From: Clostridia bacterium
GTDB lineage: Bacteria; Bacillota; Clostridia; Christensenellales; UBA1242
Length of the DNA stretch: 16,170 bases
Reading direction: 5' to 3'
NCBI GenBank assembly: GCA_017537515.1
Contig: JAFYKO010000111.1
Span: 1-16,170, forward strand
In this document: positions 1 to 6,618 of the stretch, one piece after another
How the letters are laid out: every line of letters begins with the position of its first letter
Position numbering within the stretch: the stretch's first letter is position 1
Made by a program: the position numbers and the translations under genes
Notes under the pieces: generated by a model
Databases searched by the model: none
What the model saw: only the letters and a program-made list of their open reading frames with translations
What the model was told of the DNA's origin: nothing

Positions 1-1
1 G

Positions 2-655
2 CTTTCAGATAATTCTCAAGTGAGAGTGGACGAGCTTCAAGGAGATGAAGAGTTGCTTGTTTGGAACTTGGAGACTGGGGCATTTGATAGTGCACCAATA
101 ATGTTTATTGATAGCGACGCTGAGGCGTGGTATAATGTGATAAAGCTAACATTTGAAGACAACACTGAAGTGAAAGTGATATACGAACATGGCTTCTGGG
201 ATTATGACCTTAATAAATATGTGTATATCCTTGAGCATAATGCTTATGACTTCATTGGGCATACTTTTGCAAAGCAAAATGGGGATGTATTAGAAAAAGT
301 AAAACTTGTTGATGTGGAAATTGAGCAAGTCTTTACAAGTGCTTGGAGTCCGATCACTGCAGAACATCTTTGTTATTTTGTAAACGGAATGCTTTCAATG
401 CCTGGTGGAACAAATTCATTTGTAAATATGTTTGATTTTGATTCTGAAACAATGACATATGATGTTGAGGCTATGGAGAGAGACATCGAAAAATATGGCT
501 TGTATACCTATGAAGAATTGAATGCGATTTGTCCACTTCCTGAAGAGTTATTCTATGGAGCCAAAGCACATTATTTAAAAGTATCGATAGCCAAGGGGCT
601 TATGACTTTGGATGAGTTGATTTATAAAATCAATAGATTTAGGGATTATGTGTGA
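2..655 (+). CDS. Hint-domain (hedgehog/intein-like) protein, C-terminal part; 5' end outside window
   Basis: The reading frame is open to the left edge, so this is the last 217 residues of a longer protein. A GTG at 20 is only an internal codon. What is seen: a segment like the first intein/Hint block (DNSQVRVDELQGDEELLVWN), then a beta-rich stretch leading to VIYEHGFWDYDL, which resembles intein block B with its conserved His, then DFIGHTFA. The last ~100 residues (from TSAWSPITAEHL to the end) form an extension with no block-G His-Asn pair, so protein splicing is not expected from this part. Similar Hint modules occur in large secreted or surface proteins of Firmicutes, where they may cleave autocatalytically; the needed N-terminal Cys would lie left of the window. 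No signal peptide or membrane segment is in this fragment. The Hint call rests on motif resemblance. Confidence 0.6.
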   Translation, partial: LSDNSQVRVDELQGDEELLVWNLETGAFDSAPIMFIDSDAEAWYNVIKLTFEDNTEVKVIYEHGFWDYDLNKYVYILEHNAYDFIGHTFAKQNGDVLEKVKLVDVEIEQVFTSAWSPITAEHLCYFVNGMLSMPGGTNSFVNMFDFDSETMTYDVEAMERDIEKYGLYTYEELNAICPLPEELFYGAKAHYLKVSIAKGLMTLDELIYKINRFRDYV

Positions 656-705
656 TTCTCTGATGGCTACTAAGATTACGCTAAAAACCCTTATAACATA
701 GGAAG

Positions 706-810
706 GAGAGGTGTATAGGAAAAGAGTGGCGGAGTGGATGATGCGGGCCGAAGGCCTTGCACATCCCGCCCGCCACTTTTATACTTGCAATTCAAGGTTG
801 TATCCCTCTC
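706..810 (+). other. GC-rich, strongly structured element (candidate ncRNA or palindromic element)
   Basis: In an AT-rich gap, 726-776 folds into a long hairpin: GTGGCGG (726-732) pairs with CCGCCAC (770-776), GGATG (736-740) with CATCC (762-766), TGC (742-744) with GCA (759-761), and GGCC (746-749) with GGCC (753-756), closing a GAA triloop. An outer helix GAGAGG (706-711) / CCTCTC (805-810) encloses it, and a 5-bp stem with 7-nt loop TTCAAGG (786-802) resembles a tRNA T-arm. A U-tailed terminator lies 49 nt further on. It may be an independent small RNA, part of a long 3' UTR, or a REP/MITE-like palindrome. I do not recognise a known family. The strand is assumed from the terminator. Confidence 0.45.
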
Positions 811-858
811 AACTAAATCACCAACAAAAAGACATCCATAACAAACTACAAAAAATCC

Positions 859-897
859 AAAACCTTCAGAATTTACGTTCTGAGGGTTTTTATATTT
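859..897 (+). terminator. Rho-independent terminator downstream of the Hint gene / structured element
   Basis: AAAACCTTCAGAA (859-871) pairs with TTCTGAGGGTTTT (878-890), a 13-bp stem with one G-U pair and a 6-nt loop, followed by a T-rich tail to about 897. It ends transcription roughly 200 nt after the Hint gene. Its right arm, TTCTGAGGGTTTT, is identical to that of the terminator after the DUF1292 gene. Confidence 0.85.
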
Positions 898-1108
898 TTA
901 TAAATTTGTTTGTTTTACGAATAGTTAGGGTCAGTAGTATATACATTCCTACTCCGGCTTTTATGGTTTTAAATAGTTTTTGTTAATGAGACAACAAAAG
1001 ATTGACTTTGTGAATGGAAATAATTCCTTTTGAAGAGTAAGAATGAACTAATTGAAGGGAAGAGGGTTTAAAAATCTTGTATTATTCTAAAAATAGGGGA
1101 GATTATTC
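898..1108. other. Intergenic stretch with nothing recognised
   Basis: Together with 656-1209 this is the longest stretch without a gene in the window. Between the terminator and the next promoter I see only AT-rich sequence with short possible pairings (AGTAG / CTACT near 930-955). No credible start with a ribosome binding site was found on either strand. Confidence 0.5.
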
Positions 1109-1137
1109 TTGATTTTTGGATTTTTGTATGTTATACT
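1109..1137 (+). promoter_or_regulatory. Sigma-A-type promoter for the beta-helix protein / trmR operon
   Basis: TTGATT (1109-1114) is separated by 17 nt from TATACT (1132-1137), with an extended TG at 1129-1130. It lies about 70 nt upstream of the ATG at 1210, which has AAAAGGGG (1193-1200) as its ribosome binding site. Confidence 0.7.
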
Positions 1138-1209
1138 AGGAGTAAAGTAAGAGTTTTTGATATTGCTTACTTTGGATAATGAAAACATATTTAAAAGGGG
1201 ATATTTATT

Positions 1210-2574
1210 ATGGCTGGTAAAAAATCTGGCGGAGGATTTAAAACATTTTTACTCATTCTTATTGTGATTGTTTTATCTTTTTTCCTTATTTCCGCTGCGT
1301 GGCTTATTGTTGTTCCAGACAGCAAAATTTTTGGCGTTTCTTATGCGTCGTTTAACAAAAATGAGGTTGTTGAGGTTGCAGGCTCTAAAACTGTGCTGTT
1401 TACCAATTATTCAAAAATTATAGTTGATGCGACCAGTGAAGGGCACGGAAATGCAAGAGTTCAGGTGAACTACGGCACTGGGCTTAGCGAGCTCAGGCTT
1501 GTACAAAACAGCAAGGGCTTCTTAAAAGATGGTGCACGAGATAATTATACTCTTAATGTCGATGCATCTGCTGGAACCTTGAAGATTAAACTTCTTGAAC
1601 CTAATTACAATTTTGTTAAGCTTGACAGTCAAACAGTTTTGAAGCTTAATATTAGTGCTATTAATGAACCAAATATTTCTAATCTAGACATAACTATTAA
1701 GACAAACAATGGCAGTATTTATGTTGGCGGGAACACAGATGAATCTTTAAAGGCATTTGATATGTCAATAAAAAATCTTGACCTAACAAGCACCAACGGA
1801 AGAATCGTCTTGAATGATGTTGTGGATGTTACGGGAAGTGTCGCTTTGAATTCAAAGAATAGTTCTGTAAATATTAATGACGACATTTCAGCAACAACGG
1901 TTTCTCTTGCTTCGGTGAAGGGAAGAATCTCTACACAAGATTTTAGCAATGCAGATGTTTCTATTGAAAGCACAAAAAGCCACATTGTTTTGGGTAATGT
2001 TGCCGGAGATTTGACATTAAATACAAGAAGTGGAACTGTTGAAGTTCAAAACGTCTATGGGGATTTCCAAACTGGAAGCAAAATCCAGAATGCCTACATC
2101 AAAATAGCTGAGATTTTTGGTGATGCAAGTATCAATAATTATGAGACTGAAATAAGTGTAAAAATCGATAAAATTGGCGGACAAACTGTCGTTAAGGCGG
2201 GAAGTAAATCTATTAATATCGGCGAGATTGGGGGTTATGCAAATATTACAACCAAAAGTGGTGCAATAACAATTGTTAAGCCTTCAACCAATACTGAGGA
2301 TATTATTCTCCAAACAACCAGCGGAACAATAAACGCCTCGTTGTATGATATAGTAGGCTCAAATGTGTTTACAACAAACAGCGGGACGATTAATGTTGAT
2401 TATGACAGTGCAAAAGAGTTCGTTTTGAATGCAAGTACAACAAAAGGCGTGATTTATTGGAAAGGTGATAAGGTTGAAAATATGTCTGGTCATATAGTTG
2501 GCGTTGCACCTGATTCAAGCAACAATATCACCGCAAGTGCAACAAGCGGAAGAATTAATTTGGGTTGGCTATGA
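1210..2574 (+). CDS. Membrane-anchored beta-helix repeat protein (DUF4097/putative adhesin-like)
   Basis: A 454-aa protein with a short Lys/Gly-rich N-terminus, one hydrophobic segment (about residues 11-35, FLLILIVIVLSFFLISAAWL) and a long beta-strand-rich extracytoplasmic region. From about residue 165 a short motif of the form T-x-S/N-G-x-I-x-V recurs: TNNGSIYV (165), STNGRIVL (194), TRSGTVEV (272), TKSGAITI (348), TTSGTINA (369), TNSGTINV (389), ATSGRINL (444). This spacing of about 20-25 residues is typical of the stacked rungs of DUF4097-type proteins. Many such proteins are annotated as putative adhesins and often occur near PspC or PadR genes, but no partner or ligand can be read from this sequence. 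There is no cleavage site or sortase motif, so the N-terminal helix is probably the anchor. The gene ends in an ATGA overlap with the next gene. Confidence 0.75.
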   Translation: MAGKKSGGGFKTFLLILIVIVLSFFLISAAWLIVVPDSKIFGVSYASFNKNEVVEVAGSKTVLFTNYSKIIVDATSEGHGNARVQVNYGTGLSELRLVQNSKGFLKDGARDNYTLNVDASAGTLKIKLLEPNYNFVKLDSQTVLKLNISAINEPNISNLDITIKTNNGSIYVGGNTDESLKAFDMSIKNLDLTSTNGRIVLNDVVDVTGSVALNSKNSSVNINDDISATTVSLASVKGRISTQDFSNADVSIESTKSHIVLGNVAGDLTLNTRSGTVEVQNVYGDFQTGSKIQNAYIKIAEIFGDASINNYETEISVKIDKIGGQTVVKAGSKSINIGEIGGYANITTKSGAITIVKPSTNTEDIILQTTSGTINASLYDIVGSNVFTTNSGTINVDYDSAKEFVLNASTTKGVIYWKGDKVENMSGHIVGVAPDSSNNITASATSGRINLGWL

Positions 2575-3161
2575 CAAGCGAATTTAAAGAAATAGAAGCC
2601 TTTGCAAAAGAAAATAATGTGCCAATCATACGCCCACTTTCAAGAGAGATTTTGATAAATAAACTACAATCAGTTAACCCCAAAACAATATTGGAAGTTG
2701 GCACCGCAATCGGCTTTTCGGGTAGTTTGATGCTTGCGGAAACCCGAGATTCCACGCTCACAACTATTGAAATTGATGAAAATTCATTTAATATAGCAAA
2801 AAACAATTTTAAAAAAATGGGGGTCTCTGATAGGGTAACTCAAATTTTGGGTGATGCAACTGAGGTTATTGAAGGATTGAAACAAAAATTTGACTTTATT
2901 TTCCTTGACGGTCCAAAATCTCAATATGTCAAACAACTTCCATTTTTAATAGACCTTTTAAACACCGGCGGAATTTTGCTTGCGGATAATGTCCTTTTTA
3001 TGGGCAAGGTTTTAAGCGGGGAATACCCTAAACATAAGCACAGAACTATGATTTTTAAATTAAGACAGTTTATTGCCGAAGTTCAAGCGGATAAGCGTTT
3101 AAAAAGCGAGATTGTTGATATTGAAGATGGATTGTTGATTGCTCACAAAATAAGTGATTAG
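2571..3161 (+). CDS. trmR: SAM-dependent O-methyltransferase, TrmR/YrrM-like (tRNA U34 5-hydroxyuridine methylation)
   Basis: A 196-aa class I methyltransferase of the YrrM/COG4122 type. The SAM-binding glycine motif is ILEVGTAIGFSG (about residues 41-52), an acidic residue ends the second strand (TTIEID), and FDFIFLDGPKSQY (about 108-120) is the usual metal/substrate segment. In Bacillus, TrmR forms 5-methoxyuridine at the tRNA wobble base; that role is inferred from family and length, and a catechol-type O-methyltransferase is the alternative. The ATG at 2571 is preferred over the TTG at 2565 because it forms an ATGA overlap with the upstream stop, implying translational coupling to the beta-helix protein. 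No clear terminator follows the stop. Confidence 0.8.
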   Translation: MTSEFKEIEAFAKENNVPIIRPLSREILINKLQSVNPKTILEVGTAIGFSGSLMLAETRDSTLTTIEIDENSFNIAKNNFKKMGVSDRVTQILGDATEVIEGLKQKFDFIFLDGPKSQYVKQLPFLIDLLNTGGILLADNVLFMGKVLSGEYPKHKHRTMIFKLRQFIAEVQADKRLKSEIVDIEDGLLIAHKISD

Positions 3162-3268
3162 CCTTGTCGCCGTCCAAAAATAATATATATGCTTACACTC
3201 TATATATCTTATCTTATATCTATTGCATACACAAATAAAACATTTTTTAGAAAAAATCAAAATAAGCC

Positions 3269-3297
3269 TTGACAAATCAAAAGAATAGTAGTATAAT
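3269..3297 (+). promoter_or_regulatory. Strong sigma-A promoter for rplM-rpsI
   Basis: A perfect TTGACA (3269-3274), a 17-nt spacer and a perfect TATAAT (3292-3297). Transcription should start near 3304, giving an ~87-nt leader before rplM. Confidence 0.9.
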
Positions 3298-3303
3298 ACC
3301 TAC

Positions 3304-3367
3304 GTCTTTAATTTGAAAGGCTTTTTTTATGAAGTTAGCCCCTTGTAAAATTATGCTTTCAATAGAC
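3304..3367 (+). promoter_or_regulatory. Probable L13 ribosomal-protein leader (autoregulatory RNA)
   Basis: The leader folds into a closed structure: GTCT (3304-3307) pairs with AGAC (3364-3367), TTGAAAG (3313-3319) with CTTTCAA (3356-3362), and an inner GGCT / AGCC pair (3319-3322 / 3337-3340) can form as an alternative extension. It sits just after the predicted transcription start and ends 12 nt before the GAGGAG ribosome binding site (3379-3384). Firmicutes rplM operons commonly carry an L13 leader bound by the protein. The assignment is by position and fold only. Confidence 0.6.
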
Positions 3368-3390
3368 TAAAAGTAATAGAGGAGAAAATT

Positions 3391-3834
3391 ATGAAAACAT
3401 ATATGGCAAAACCTGCAGACGTTGAAAGAAAATGGCACATCATCGATGCAACCAATTTGACTCTTGGACGTCTTGCTACTGCTGTTACAGACCTTTTGGA
3501 CGGAAAATTGAAAGTTACTTACACCCCTCATGTGGACACAGGCGACTTCGTGGTTGTTATCAACACCGACAAAATGGTTTTGACAGGCAACAAATTAAAA
3601 AACAAAAAATATTATTGGCACACTGGCTTCCCTGGTGGCATTAAAGAAATTGATTATAAAACCTTAATGCAAAAAGATTCACCAAAAGCACTTAAAATCG
3701 CTGTAAAAGGTATGCTTGCTAAAAATAGTTTAGGAAGAAAGCAAATCAATAGATTGTTTGCTTATAAAGATGAAAACCACAAACAACAAGCACAAAAACC
3801 AGAAGTTTATGTAGTAAAAGGAGCAACTAGATAA
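3391..3834 (+). CDS. rplM: 50S ribosomal protein L13
   Basis: A 147-aa protein close to the usual ~142-145. Recognisable L13 features include the N-terminal KTYMAKPADVERKWHIIDAT, LGRLAT, GDFVVVINTDKMVLTGNK and the C-terminal MLAKNSLGRKQINRL segment. L13 binds 23S rRNA early in large-subunit assembly. GAGGAG lies 6 nt before the ATG. The stop overlaps the rpsI start as TAATG, so the two ribosomal proteins are translationally coupled, as in most bacteria. Regulation is probably through the leader at 3304-3367. Confidence 0.97.
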   Translation: MKTYMAKPADVERKWHIIDATNLTLGRLATAVTDLLDGKLKVTYTPHVDTGDFVVVINTDKMVLTGNKLKNKKYYWHTGFPGGIKEIDYKTLMQKDSPKALKIAVKGMLAKNSLGRKQINRLFAYKDENHKQQAQKPEVYVVKGATR

Positions 3835-4265
3835 TGGCAGAAGAAAAGAAAGTTAAAAAGACCGCTAAAACTCAAAAAGTTCAATTCTTGGCAACAGGAA
3901 GAAGAAAGAAAGCAATCGCTCGTGTATTCTTGATTCCTGGCGGAAATGGTAGTATCACTATCAACAAACAAGACATCAACGAATATTTCCCACTCGAAAC
4001 TCTTAAACTCGTTGTTAGACAGCCACTAGCACTCACAAACACTGCTGAAAAATACGATATCAAAGTAAACGTAGTTGGCGGTGGCCTTTCTGGTCAAGCA
4101 GGTGCGGTTTGTCATGGTATTGCTAGAGCATTAGTAAAAGCAGACGAAACTCTTAAACCTGAAATCAAAAAAGCAGGCTTCTTGACAAGAGATGCAAGAA
4201 TGAAAGAAAGAAAGAAATACGGCTTGAAAAAAGCGAGAAAAGCATCTCAATTCTCAAAAAGATAG
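3834..4265 (+). CDS. rpsI: 30S ribosomal protein S9
   Basis: A 143-aa protein with a Lys-rich N-terminal extension of about 16 residues before the conserved core, which begins near FLATGRRKKAIARVFL. The C-terminal tail KKYGLKKARKASQFSKR is the standard S9 tail that reaches the P-site tRNA and must end in Lys-Arg, as here. The ATG overlaps the rplM stop (TAATG), and AAAGGAG (3817-3823) serves as the ribosome binding site within rplM. The extension makes it longer than the usual ~130 residues but is common in Firmicutes relatives. Confidence 0.97.
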   Translation: MAEEKKVKKTAKTQKVQFLATGRRKKAIARVFLIPGGNGSITINKQDINEYFPLETLKLVVRQPLALTNTAEKYDIKVNVVGGGLSGQAGAVCHGIARALVKADETLKPEIKKAGFLTRDARMKERKKYGLKKARKASQFSKR

Positions 4266-4270
4266 TTTTC

Positions 4271-4303
4271 AAAAACTCGTTTTTATCACAAACGAGTTTT
4301 TTC
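4271..4303 (+). terminator. Rho-independent terminator of rplM-rpsI
   Basis: AAAAACTCGTTT (4271-4282) pairs with AAACGAGTTTTT (4290-4301) around a 7-nt loop, and the T-tract continues to 4302. The next promoter starts immediately at 4304. Confidence 0.92.
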
Positions 4304-4333
4304 TTGACATTTTATATTTAAATGGGGTATTAT
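4304..4333 (+). promoter_or_regulatory. Promoter of ruvX-DUF1292
   Basis: TTGACA (4304-4309), 18-nt spacer, TATTAT (4328-4333). The predicted start of transcription (about 4339-4341) coincides with the ATG at 4340. Confidence 0.7.
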
Positions 4334-4339
4334 ATAAAT

Positions 4340-4762
4340 ATGCAGTATAGTAAAATTATGGGCGTAGACTACGGAGATGCAAGAATCGGCATCGCTCTTT
4401 CAGACCTTATGCAAATCACCGCAAGCCCTTTTGAGGTGTTCGAAAATAAAGGCGTTGAGAATTGCGTTGCCCATCTGTGTGAACTGATAAATCAAAATAT
4501 GGTAAGCACAGTCGTGTTTGGGCTTCCAATCAATATGGACGGGACAGAAGGCGAAAGGGCAATAGTAACTCGTGAAGTTGCCAGCGAACTAGCAAAAAAG
4601 ACTGCAATCAAAATTGCTTTTCAAGATGAGAGGTTGACTTCTTTGGAGGCCGATGAAATCTTGAAGGAAGCAAAATTATCTTGGCAAGAAAGAAAAAAAC
4701 TTATTGATAAGGTTTCAGCTGCTTTAATTCTTGAAAGTTATTTAAGCAGAAAAGAAAGGTAA
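4340..4762 (+). CDS. ruvX: Holliday-junction-resolvase-fold protein RuvX/YqgF (pre-16S rRNA nuclease family)
   Basis: A 140-aa RNase H-fold protein. The first catalytic Asp is D10 in IMGVDYGDARIGIALSD; FGLPINMDGTEG (60-71) is the central family motif; DERLTS (96-101) and D123 in LIDKVSAALILESYL supply the remaining acidic residues. E. coli YqgF matures the 16S rRNA 5' end; a junction-resolvase role has also been proposed. The ATG at 4340 is chosen because the ATG at 4322 lies upstream of the expected transcription start. ATG 4358 is also possible, but family members usually carry a few residues before MGVDYG. There is no Shine-Dalgarno sequence before any of them. The gene pairs with the downstream DUF1292 gene as in Bacillus. 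Confidence 0.93.
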   Translation: MQYSKIMGVDYGDARIGIALSDLMQITASPFEVFENKGVENCVAHLCELINQNMVSTVVFGLPINMDGTEGERAIVTREVASELAKKTAIKIAFQDERLTSLEADEILKEAKLSWQERKKLIDKVSAALILESYLSRKER

Positions 4763-4825
4763 GCCAAGAAAAAGGCAGCAGAATTTATCTGCAATAATAA
4801 CAATTTTAAATGGAGGAAAACAACA

Positions 4826-5164
4826 ATGAAAAAAGAAGAAAAAATTGAAGAAAACTTGAATATTTTGGATGTTCTATTAGATGAAGACAACGATTCACCA
4901 GTGGTGTTGTACGACGAAAACGACAAGGAAATACGATTTGACCAAGTCGCAATAATCCCACTCGAAGAAAAACTTTTTGCAATATTGAAACCTATTGACG
5001 AAATGGAAGGCGTTGCAGACGATGAAGCAATCGTTTTTAGAGTTCAAGAAGAAGAGGAAGGGGACGCCGAACTTGTTGTAGAAACTGATGAAGCTCTTGC
5101 TATGCGTGTATTTGATGAATACTACAAACTTCTTGACAACCTTGAAAAAGAACCACAAGAATAA
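4826..5164 (+). CDS. yrzB: DUF1292 protein (YrzB family)
   Basis: A 112-aa, very acidic protein. The core, from SPVVLYDENDKEIRFDQVAI through LFAILKPIDEMEGVADDEAIVFRV, matches the DUF1292 pattern. YrzB-family proteins sit directly downstream of ruvX in Bacillus and many Clostridia; their molecular role is unknown. TGGAGG (4811-4816) lies 9 nt before the ATG, so unlike ruvX it has a good ribosome binding site. A 63-nt gap follows ruvX with no terminator, and the two genes probably share a transcript. The C-terminus (EYYKLLDNLEKEPQE) looks helical and charged. No cysteines, membrane segments or catalytic motif are seen. Confidence 0.9.
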   Translation: MKKEEKIEENLNILDVLLDEDNDSPVVLYDENDKEIRFDQVAIIPLEEKLFAILKPIDEMEGVADDEAIVFRVQEEEEGDAELVVETDEALAMRVFDEYYKLLDNLEKEPQE

Positions 5165-5174
5165 AATTTCATCC

Positions 5175-5211
5175 AAAACTCTCAGCTATTCTGAGGGTTT
5201 TATTCTTTTTT
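5175..5211 (+). terminator. Rho-independent terminator after the DUF1292 gene
   Basis: AAAACTCTCAG (5175-5185) pairs with CTGAGGGTTTT (5191-5201), one G-U pair, 5-nt loop, followed by ATTCTTTTTTT. It separates the ruvX operon from the sporulation genes. Confidence 0.9.
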
Positions 5212-5222
5212 TGTCGCTTTTT

Positions 5223-5231
5223 GCATACTTT
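5223..5231 (+). promoter_or_regulatory. Possible sigma-E-like -10 element before yqfC
   Basis: GCATACTTT resembles the sporulation sigma-E -10 consensus (GCATACAAT), and yqfC-yqfD are sigma-E genes in Bacillus. No convincing -35 is seen in the T-rich stretch upstream, and no sigma-A promoter fits. The start codon follows 5 nt later. Confidence 0.35.
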
Positions 5232-5236
5232 GTAAT

Positions 5237-5497
5237 ATGTTTAATTACTTTTCAGAACTAAAAAAGAATTTTAATATACCAGACAAATTTTTTGATTCTT
5301 ACAATATTGTTAATGTTGGTGGAAATCTTGTTTATATTGAAGGGCAAAAAGGTTTAATTGCGTTGAGAGAGGATTTAGTTTCCTTTAAACTCAAAAACGG
5401 AGTTGTTGAAATAAAAGGTTCAGGCCTTAAATTGAAAGACTTAACCCCAGATACAGTCGCCGTCCAGGGAAAAATTTATAAGATAGAGGTTTTCTAA
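5237..5497 (+). CDS. yqfC: Sporulation protein YqfC (YabP/YqfC family)
   Basis: An 86-aa YabP/YqfC-family protein with the expected layout: an N-terminal helix (FNYFSELKKNFNIPDKF), a strand-rich middle (VNVGGNLVYIEGQKGLIALR) and LVSFKLKNGVVEIKGSGLKLKDLTPDTVAVQGKI. In Bacillus, YqfC and YqfD are made in the mother cell and needed for efficient sporulation; YqfC is thought to affect the spore envelope, with no enzymatic role known. It is directly followed by yqfD. There is no Shine-Dalgarno sequence: the 14 bases before the ATG are TTGCATACTTTGTA-like, so it may be leaderless. The start is supported by alignment of the N-terminal helix with family members as I recall them. Confidence 0.85.
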   Translation: MFNYFSELKKNFNIPDKFFDSYNIVNVGGNLVYIEGQKGLIALREDLVSFKLKNGVVEIKGSGLKLKDLTPDTVAVQGKIYKIEVF

Positions 5498-6616
5498 ATG
5501 AAGTTTAAAAATAGGATAACACTCAAAATAAAATCTCTCAACCAAGAAGAGTTTTTTAACAAAATTCTTTCTCATAAAGTAAAAGTCTTTAATCTAAAAA
5601 GGCTTGATATGGAAACCCAGTTTGATATTGAACCCAAAGACTTAAAACTGGTACAAGCAACTCTAAAAAACAACAATATAGAGACATTAAGTCAAAAAGA
5701 AAGCGGTTTTGTGGCGTTTAAGTCCAGTATTGTTTCCCGACTGGGTGTTTTTGTTGCCCTTATGGTTGCTATGGTGCTTTTCTTGTTATCCAATATGTTT
5801 GTATTGCAAATTTCTGTTAAGGGATGCAATAAGCTTAACCAAAATGCCATTGTCAAATTCTTGCAAGATAGAGGATATAATCACTTCTCTTATAAACCCA
5901 ATCTGGATTGCGATAAAATAGAGCTTGAAATAATGGAGAACTTTCAGCAGGTAAGCCTAGTCAGTGCCACTTGCATTGGTGCTAGTTTGGTTATCAATAT
6001 AAAAGAAAAACAAGAAGACCTTACAACACAATATCAAGGGGATATTATTTCCACTTGTGAGGGGAGAATTATAAGCATGGAAGTTAATTCTGGCATTGCA
6101 AAAGTCTCAAACGGCGATTTGATTCGTGAGGGTGATATTCTGGTTGAAGGCTTAGAGGATTCCAATGGGATAAAACAGCAAGCGAAAGCTAACATTAAAG
6201 CTGAAGTTTGGATACAAAACGAATTAGTTGTCCCCTTAGAAAAAATTGAACTTGAAAAAACGGGGAAAGTGCAAAATTTTAGAACTATTGAGGTTTTTAA
6301 TAAACTTTTATTCTCCAATATAACTGATTGTAAGTTTGACAATTATTTGGAAAATGTTAAATCTGAGGTCAAAATTGGCTCTATCTTACCTCTAAAAATA
6401 ACCAATTTTAAGTATGAAGAAGTGGTGGAGAAAGTGGTTTCAACCGATTTTGAAGCAAATAAAGAGTATTATATAGAGGAATGTAGGCAAAATGCTTTAC
6501 AAAAAGTACAAAATAATGATATAATAACAGAAGAAAAATATTTTATCGAAAATGAAGTATCTTTCTCTCGTGTGAACTATCTTGTAATAGTTGAAAGAAA
6601 TATAATTTGGAGTTAA
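5498..6616 (+). CDS. yqfD: Sporulation protein YqfD
   Basis: A 372-aa protein starting on the base after the yqfC stop, so the two are coupled. A cytoplasmic N-terminal domain (1-80, FNLKRLDMETQFDIEPKDL) precedes one membrane segment (about 82-104, LGVFVALMVAMVLFLLSNMF). The outer part begins VLQISVKGCNKLNQNAIVKFL, a POTRA-like start with an unpaired-looking Cys, and continues with INIKEK, GRIISMEVNSGIAKVSNGDLIREGDILVEG (a biotinyl/hammerhead-like segment) and the C-terminal YLVIVERNI. This order matches YqfD of Firmicutes (~390-400 aa). YqfD is needed in the mother cell for engulfment-stage sporulation. A weak GAGG lies 10 nt before the ATG. Confidence 0.9.
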   Translation: MKFKNRITLKIKSLNQEEFFNKILSHKVKVFNLKRLDMETQFDIEPKDLKLVQATLKNNNIETLSQKESGFVAFKSSIVSRLGVFVALMVAMVLFLLSNMFVLQISVKGCNKLNQNAIVKFLQDRGYNHFSYKPNLDCDKIELEIMENFQQVSLVSATCIGASLVINIKEKQEDLTTQYQGDIISTCEGRIISMEVNSGIAKVSNGDLIREGDILVEGLEDSNGIKQQAKANIKAEVWIQNELVVPLEKIELEKTGKVQNFRTIEVFNKLLFSNITDCKFDNYLENVKSEVKIGSILPLKITNFKYEEVVEKVVSTDFEANKEYYIEECRQNALQKVQNNDIITEEKYFIENEVSFSRVNYLVIVERNIIWS

Positions 6617-6618
6617 TA

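Noticed and set aside
706..810. Possible tRNA gene, suggested by GAGAGG/CCTCTC ends and a TTCAAGG loop
   Set aside because: No D-arm and no 7-nt anticodon loop can be drawn; the central hairpin closes on a GAA triloop. At best a relic or chance likeness.
711..986. 91-codon GTG-started frame after an AAGGAG-like sequence
   Set aside because: The purine-rich site is only 2 nt from the GTG, the frame runs straight through the GC-rich hairpin and the terminator at 859-897, and the product has no recognisable features.
1719..1985. Minus-strand open frame inside the beta-helix gene
   Set aside because: It is antisense to a well-supported gene, lacks a ribosome binding site and resembles no family; the same applies to the other antisense frames inside rny, serS, yqfD and the recombinase gene.
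3162..3240. Possible terminator after the methyltransferase gene
   Set aside because: Only weak AT-only pairings (TATATAT-type) are present, without a GC-containing stem or T-tail.
3432..3644. Frame-shifted ORF within rplM
   Set aside because: It lies fully inside a clear L13 gene with no start signal of its own.
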